Assembly: GCF_016864575.1 (NCBI RefSeq)
Contig: NZ_CP044126.1
Span: 1,545,138-1,609,137, forward strand
Origin: Rhizobium sp. BG4
GTDB taxonomy: Bacteria; Pseudomonadota; Alphaproteobacteria; Rhizobiales; Rhizobiaceae
Reading direction: 5' to 3'
DNA: 64,000 nucleotides
Below, piece after piece: positions 59,178 through 64,000 of the stretch. Position numbers and translations under genes: made by a program. The notes under the pieces are model-generated. The model was not told where the DNA came from and did not search any database. It saw only the letters and a program-made list of their open reading frames with translations. Position 1 is the first letter of the stretch; each line of letters begins with the position of its first letter.

Positions 59178-59852
59178 ATGGATATTTTCACGACCTTCTT
59201 CAATCTGGCGGTGCTGGAGCGCTCCTTTCCGCTGCTCCTCTCCGGCCTGTGGATCACGCTCGAGCTCGGCCTCGTCAGCATCGTCGGCGGCCTCATCGGC
59301 GGTCTGATCCTAGCATTGCTGCGCCTTTACGGGCATCCGGTGATCCAGGCGCTTGCCAAGATCTATATCGACATCTTCCGCTCGATCCCGCTGCTCGTTC
59401 TGCTGATCGTCATCTACTATGCCCTGCCGTTCGTCGGTATCCGGCTTTCGCCCTTCGTCTCGGCAGTCAGCGCGCTGACGCTGGTCTCGACGGCTTACAC
59501 GGCCGAGATTTTCCGCGCCGGTATCGAGGCGATCCCGCGCGGGCAGTTCGAGGCATCCGAGGCGCTCGGCCTTTCCTACCGGCACATGATGGCCGAGATC
59601 ATCCTGCCGCAGGCGGTCAAGATCGTCATTCCGCCGCTCACCAACAACTGCATCAACGTCATGAAGGATACGGCGCTCGCCTCCGTGGTGGCGATGCCCG
59701 ATCTTCTCAAGCAGGCAACCCAGGCCCAGGCGCTAACGGCCAACCCGTCGCCGCTGATCGGCGCCGCGGTCATCTACATCGTCTTCCTCTGGCCGATGGT
59801 CATCATCGTCGCCCGGCTCGAAAAACGCTTCAGTGCGGGGAGGCGCAGATGA
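59178..59852 (+). CDS. Amino-acid ABC transporter permease
   Basis: 224 residues and about five helices. Contains YIDIFRSIPLLVLLIVIYYA and the EAA-loop sequence TAYTAEIFRAGIEAIPRGQF followed by EASEALGLSYRHMMAEIILP. A single permease gene here implies a homodimer. Its stop overlaps the ATPase ATG. Confidence 0.92.
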   Translation: MDIFTTFFNLAVLERSFPLLLSGLWITLELGLVSIVGGLIGGLILALLRLYGHPVIQALAKIYIDIFRSIPLLVLLIVIYYALPFVGIRLSPFVSAVSALTLVSTAYTAEIFRAGIEAIPRGQFEASEALGLSYRHMMAEIILPQAVKIVIPPLTNNCINVMKDTALASVVAMPDLLKQATQAQALTANPSPLIGAAVIYIVFLWPMVIIVARLEKRFSAGRRR

Positions 59853-60586
59853 AAACCATCGTCAACATCCAGAAGCTCGACAAATCCTATGGCGATTTCC
59901 AGGTGCTGCACGGCATCGACCTGTCGATTGCCGAAGGTGAGGTGGTCTGTGTCATCGGCCCATCGGGCTCGGGCAAATCCACCCTGATCCGCTGCATCAA
60001 TCACCTGGAAAGCTTCTCCAGCGAAAGCCGCATCGAAGTCGACGGCATCAAGGTCGAGCGCGGTCGCAACCTTGCCCGGGTGCGGGCCGAGGTCGGCATG
60101 GTCTTCCAGTCGTTCAACCTCTTCCCGCATCTGAGCGTCCTGAAGAACATCATGATCGCCCCGATGCGCGTGCGCGGCACGCCGCCTGACGAAGCGGCGC
60201 GCAAGGCGAGGGACCTGCTTGCACGCGTTGGTATCACCGAGCAGGCCGACAAGTATCCCGAGCAGCTGTCCGGCGGCCAGCAGCAGCGCGTAGCGATTGC
60301 CCGGGCGCTTGCGATGGAACCGCGCGTCCTGCTGTTCGACGAGCCGACATCGGCGCTCGACCCGGAAATGGTCGGCGAAGTTCTCGACGTCATGCGCAAG
60401 CTTGCCGGTACAGGTGTGACCATGATCGTCGTCACCCACGAGATGGGCTTTGCCCGGCAGGTCGCCGACCGCGTGATCTTCATGGATGGCGGCCGCATCG
60501 TTGAAGCCGGTACGCCGGCCGAGATTTTCGACAATCCGCGCGAGGAACGCACGAGAAGCTTCCTGCGCGCCGTTCTCAATCACTGA
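59849..60586 (+). CDS. Amino-acid ABC transporter ATP-binding protein
   Basis: 245 residues from the ATG at 59849. Walker A GPSGSGKSTLIRCINHLE, Q-loop MVFQSFNLFPHLS, signature LSGGQQQRVAIARALAM, Walker B VLLFDEPTSALDPE and the switch His in VVTHEMGFARQV. GlnQ/HisP class. Confidence 0.94.
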   Translation: MKTIVNIQKLDKSYGDFQVLHGIDLSIAEGEVVCVIGPSGSGKSTLIRCINHLESFSSESRIEVDGIKVERGRNLARVRAEVGMVFQSFNLFPHLSVLKNIMIAPMRVRGTPPDEAARKARDLLARVGITEQADKYPEQLSGGQQQRVAIARALAMEPRVLLFDEPTSALDPEMVGEVLDVMRKLAGTGVTMIVVTHEMGFARQVADRVIFMDGGRIVEAGTPAEIFDNPREERTRSFLRAVLNH

Positions 60587-60615
60587 CAAGAAAAGACAAG
60601 GTTCCGGAGGACCCA

Positions 60616-61874
60616 ATGGAAACGCAACCCCAACTCGACATCGATTTCGTCCGGAGCCAGTTTCCCGGCCTCGATCATGGCTGGGTGTTTTTTCGACAAT
60701 GCCGGCGGCTCGCAGATCCTCAAGCGGGCCGTCGAGCGGATTAACACGTTCCTCTACGACAAGAACGTTCAGATCGGCGGTAGCTACGATGTTTCGCAGC
60801 AGGCGGCCAAGGCGCTGATGGACAGCCGCATCGCGGCGACCCATCTGGTCAATGCGCGCGGCCGGAAGAAATCGTCTTCGGCAGCTCGACGACGGTGCTG
60901 CTTCAGAACCTGGCGCGCTCGATGCGCAGCCAGCTTTCGGCAGGCGACGAGATCATCGTGACGATCTCCGATCACGAGTCGAATATCGGCCCCTGGGACG
61001 GGCTGCGCGACATGGGCGTCGTCATCAAGTTCTGGCCGCTCGATACCACGACCTACGAACTCGATATTGCCGAACTCAAGCCGCTGCTGACCGAGAAGAC
61101 CAAGCTCGTCTGCGTCACGCATGTCTCGAACATTCTGGGCGCCATCAACCCGATCGCCGAAATCGCCGAGGTCGTCCACGCCCATGGGGCGCGCATCTGC
61201 GTCGACGCGGTCGCCTATGCGCCGCATCGCGCCGTCGACGTGCAGGCCATGGATGTCGATTACTACGTCTTCAGCTTCTACAAGACCTATGGTCCGCATT
61301 ACGCGATGATGTACGGAAAGTACGAGCATCTCTTGGAGCTCGATCCGCTTTACCACTTCTTCTATGGGCGCGACAAAGTGCCGGGCAAGCTGGAGCCGGC
61401 AATCCGAACTATGAGCTTGCCTATGCGGTGACTGGGATCGTCGACTACCTCTGCGAACTCGGCACGAAAGCGGGTTCGAAGGGCTCGCCGCGTGAGCAGA
61501 TCCTCGCCGCCTTCGAAGCGATCACCGTGCAGGAGAACGCGCTGACCGAGCGTCTGCTGTCCTATCTGCGCAGCCGCAACGACTGCCGCATTATCGGCGA
61601 GACCTCCAACCGCAACGGCAGGCGCATTCCGACGATCAGCTTCGTTTTCGAGGGCCGGAATTCGGAGGACATCTGCAAGGCGATGGACGCCTACAAGATC
61701 GCCATCCGCTTCGGCGATTTTCATGCGCGCCGCCTCGGCGATCATGTCGGCCTGCCGCAATATAACGGCGCAGTCCGCGTTTCCATGGTTCACTACAATA
61801 CCATCGGTGAGGTCGACCGGCTGATCGCCGCGCTCGATGAGATCCTCGCCGATCAGAAGAGGGGCGCTGCCTGA
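60616..61874 (+). pseudogene. Class V aminotransferase / cysteine-desulfurase-like protein, three frameshifts
   Basis: About 419 residues when corrected; the ATG at 60616 follows GGAGGACCCA. PLP fold-type I: VFFDNAGGSQILKRAVERIN, IVFGSSTTVLLQNLARSMRS, VDAVAYAPHRAVDVQAMDVD and the PLP lysine in FSFYKTYGPHYAMMYGK. It resembles the VC1184-like branch of the class V family rather than IscS/SufS, as no loop with a catalytic Cys is seen. Breaks: an extra T in the run at 60688-60693, a missing C near 60862 and a missing G near 61397. All segments between them are well kept. Confidence 0.8.
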
Positions 61875-63264
61875 ATGCATTTCGACACAATCATCAAGAA
61901 CGGCACCGTCGTTACCGCCAGCGATACGTTTCAAAGCGATGTCGGCATTCGCGACGGGAAGATTGTGGCACTTGCAGCCTCTCTTGATGGCGCGGACGAA
62001 ATTATCGATGCCTCAGGCCTCTATGTGATGCCGGGCGGGATCGACAGCCATGTCCATCTCGCCCAGCCATCCGGCGACGCATCGTCGTGGCCGACGACTT
62101 CGCGAGCGGCACGCTCTCGGCAGCATTCGGCGGCAACACCACGGTTCTGACCTTCTGCATGCAGGAGAAGGGCACGACGCTGCGTGAATCGCGCTGAAGG
62201 CCTATCATGCGAAGGCCGAGGGCGAGTGCTATATCGACGTGTCGTTTCATCTCGTTGTGACCGACCCGACATCCTACGTGCTCGGCCAGGAGCTGCCGGC
62301 TCGTCGAGGATGGCTATACCTCGCTCAAGGTTTTCATGACCTATGAGAACCTTCGCCTGCGGGACGACCAGATCCTCGATACGCTGGATAGTGCCAGGCA
62401 ATCCGGCGCGCTGGTTATGGTTCACTGCGAGAATGAGGATGCGATCCGCTATCTCATCGGAAAACACGAGCAGAACGGCGAGCTCGCGCCGAAATTCCAC
62501 GCACTGAGCCGGCCGGCCGCCGCGGAGCGCGAGGCGACGCATCGCGCCCTGTCGCTCGCCGAAATCGTCGGAACGCCGATCGTTATCGTCCATGTCTCGA
62601 ACCGGCAGGCGATGGAAGAGATCGAGCGTGCCCGCAAGCGGGGCAGCAAGGTGGCGGGCGAGACCTGCCCGCAATATCTTTCTGACCGCCGATGATCTCG
62701 ATGCCGCCGAACTCGAAGGCGCGAAATTCGTCTGCTCGCCGCCGCCGCGCGACAAGGAGAGCCAGGTCGCCTGCTGGGAAGGGCTGCAGAGCGGCACGTT
62801 CGAGCTCTTTTCCTCCGACCACTGCCCCTTCCGCTATGACGATGAGAGCGGCAAGCTGAACGAGAAAGGCAAACGCCATTTCCGCTGGATCCCGAACGGT
62901 ATCCCAGGCGTCGAAACGCGGCTCCCCATCCTGTTTTCCGAAGGCGTCAGCAAGGGCCGCATCGATATCAACCGCTTCGTCGCCCTGTCATCGACGAACC
63001 ACGCCAAGCAATATGGCCTCTATCCGCAGAAGGGTACGATCGCGATCGGCTCCGACGCCGATATCGCGCTCTGGGATCCGCAGAAGCAGGTGACGATAAC
63101 AACGATATCCTGCACCATGGGGCAGACTATACGCCCTATGATGGTCTCGATGTCCGCGGCTGGCCGTCCGGGTGCTCCTGCGCGGCAAGACGATCGTCGA
63201 CGGCCCATCCTCGACCGGCACGCTGGGGCAGGGCGCCTATCTCAAGCGCAAGCGCTCTAGCTAA
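61875..63264 (+). pseudogene. Dihydropyrimidinase/hydantoinase family amidohydrolase, six frameshifts
   Basis: About 463 residues when corrected. Metal-binding HxH in GGIDSHVHLAQPSG, the carboxylated Lys in YTSLKVFMTYE, His in VMVHCENEDA and IVHVSNRQAMEEI, and the catalytic Asp in FSSDHCPFRYDDE are all readable across frames. This family opens cyclic amides such as dihydropyrimidines and hydantoins. Breaks lie near 62080, 62191, 62298, 62680, 63100 and 63165, each equivalent to one base. The start abuts the stop of the class V aminotransferase gene. Confidence 0.78.
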
Positions 63265-63280
63265 ACGCTGCCTATTTCAG

Positions 63281-63315
63281 CGGAGCTTGCGGCGCCAACC
63301 GCGCAAGCTCCGTTT
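63281..63315. terminator. Terminator between converging hydantoinase and class III aminotransferase genes
   Basis: Perfect 11-bp stem CGGAGCTTGCG/CGCAAGCTCCG with a 10-base loop and TTT after it on the plus strand; probably works in both directions. Confidence 0.75.
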
Positions 63316-63354
63316 CGATTCCGTCATGCCGCCGCGCGCGTGGGGCAATATCCT

Positions 63355-64000
63355 TCATCGCCTTGTCGCGGCTTCGAGTGCCTGGTCGATATCATCGGCC
63401 TGGTGGCGCTGCAAAGGAACATGTTGTGCTTCGGATGCAGGTAGATGCCATAGCGGAGCGCGGCGGCGCAGAAGGCGTTGGCGATCTGCAGGTCCGGGTC
63501 GTCCTGGAAGCGCAGCATCGGCATCTGGACGGGTCGGTCTGGTGCAGAACGAAGCCGTGCCCTTTGGCGATCGAGGCAAAGCCGTCGCGGAAGCGGGCGC
63601 CCATCGCTTCGATATGAGCGAGCGCGTCGGTTTCCTTCAGGATGCCAATGGTCTTGATGCTGGCCGCCATCGAGGCGGAGCCATACCAGAAGGAACCCGT
63701 CGTGAAGATCTTCGAGGCGCCGTCCAGCATGCGGCGGCTTCCGGCAACCGCGGCGAGCGGCCAGCCGTTGGCGATCGCCTTCGAATAGGCGCCGAGATCC
63801 GGCTTGACGCCGTGCTTGCCCAGCTGCCCCTGACATCGAGGCGGAAGCCGGCGCGAACGTCGTCGAGGATGAGGGCGGCACCCGTCTTGTCGCAGATGCT
63901 GCGCGCATGCCTGAGGAAGGCCGGATCAGGCATTTCCTGATCGCGGTTCAGGTCGTGACGGAAGGCGGTGAGCAGGATCGCGGCGAGATCGTCTCCGGCT
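63355..64000 (-). pseudogene. Class III aminotransferase (GSA-aminomutase-like), cut by the right edge, three frameshifts
   Basis: Only the C-terminal ~215 residues are inside the window. The PLP-site Asp is in GAALILDDVRAGFRLDV and the PLP lysine in YSKAIANGWPLAAVAG. A C-terminal domain with TTGSFWYGSASMAASIKTIG, RFRDGFASIAKGHGFVLHQT and GIYLHPKHNMFLCSAT follows. The closest pattern is glutamate-1-semialdehyde aminomutase-like enzymes of catabolic clusters. Breaks lie near 63819-63821, 63530 and 63403, each one missing base. It converges on the hydantoinase gene. Confidence 0.75.

Noticed and set aside
57457..59178. Long minus-strand frame extending the GntR regulator upstream over the ABC binding-protein gene
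   Set aside because: The extra part is antisense to a well-supported gene; the winged helix starts after the ATG at 58146.
1..64000. tRNA or rRNA genes, CRISPR arrays, insertion sequences, phage genes, replication origin
   Set aside because: I read for these and saw no transposase, integrase, repeat array, rep genes or tRNA-like cloverleaf that I could support.

Overview
The window looks like an accessory region, possibly a plasmid or chromid, from a high-GC alphaproteobacterium of the Rhizobium/Sinorhizobium/Agrobacterium type. This rests on the style of the proteins (a FixL/FixJ-like pair, a FixK-like Crp/Fnr regulator, rhizobial CadC-like membrane regulators annotated elsewhere as adenylate cyclases) and on an arcABC plus tandem decarboxylase block that, from memory, resembles one on the S. 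meliloti symbiotic plasmid pSymA. I see no rRNA, tRNA, CRISPR array, IS element or replication origin.

Layout. 0-2 kb: end of a small membrane protein and a chemotaxis receptor. 2-8.7 kb: regulators (FixK-like, two CadC-like membrane regulators, a FixLJ-like pair) and two small proteins. 8.8-21.5 kb: an anaerobic/acid amino-acid block with arginine deiminase, catabolic ornithine carbamoyltransferase and carbamate kinase, an AdiC/ArcD-like permease, a CDF-like transporter, two Orn/Lys/Arg decarboxylases, a PotE-like antiporter and an orphan binding protein. Arginine would give ornithine, ATP and ammonia; ornithine could be decarboxylated to putrescine and exchanged by PotE. FNR/FixK-type boxes precede the 14.6 kb decarboxylase (perfect), a small exported protein (near-perfect) and arcA (weaker). 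21.6-46.3 kb: an envelope and ionic stress region with an AI-2E-type permease, PPK2, SulP, YiaV/YiaW-like pair, DUF3300 and DUF2950 proteins, a CYTH protein, a third CadC-like regulator, an OmpA-like protein, two Cys-rich repeat proteins, MscS, a hydrolase lipoprotein, an RND pump, DedA and ChaA.

A 16-bp motif close to TTACGCGATGCTACAG recurs in promoter regions from 3 to 38 kb, always pointing at a gene 60-95 bp away, including the FixLJ-like operon itself. I propose it as the operator of that response regulator.

46.5-64 kb: two solute-uptake and catabolic operons. The first (HutC-like regulator, polar amino-acid ABC transporter, ammonia-lyase homologue, FAD amine oxidase) contains a histidine ammonia-lyase-like protein that lacks exactly the Ala-Ser-Gly triad that forms the MIO cofactor. 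The second (FadR-type regulator, ABC transporter, class V aminotransferase, hydantoinase, class III aminotransferase) looks like a cyclic amide or amino-acid catabolic set. Between them lie a TetR regulator with two near-identical operators, YghU, a HAD phosphatase and a ProC-like reductase.

Sequence quality matters here. Six genes in the first 60 kb carry one single-base indel each, and the last 3.3 kb carries about twelve, mostly at short homopolymers. These look more like sequencing or assembly errors than ancient decay, but I cannot prove this from the sequence. All functional calls come from reading motifs and family resemblance; no database search was run.
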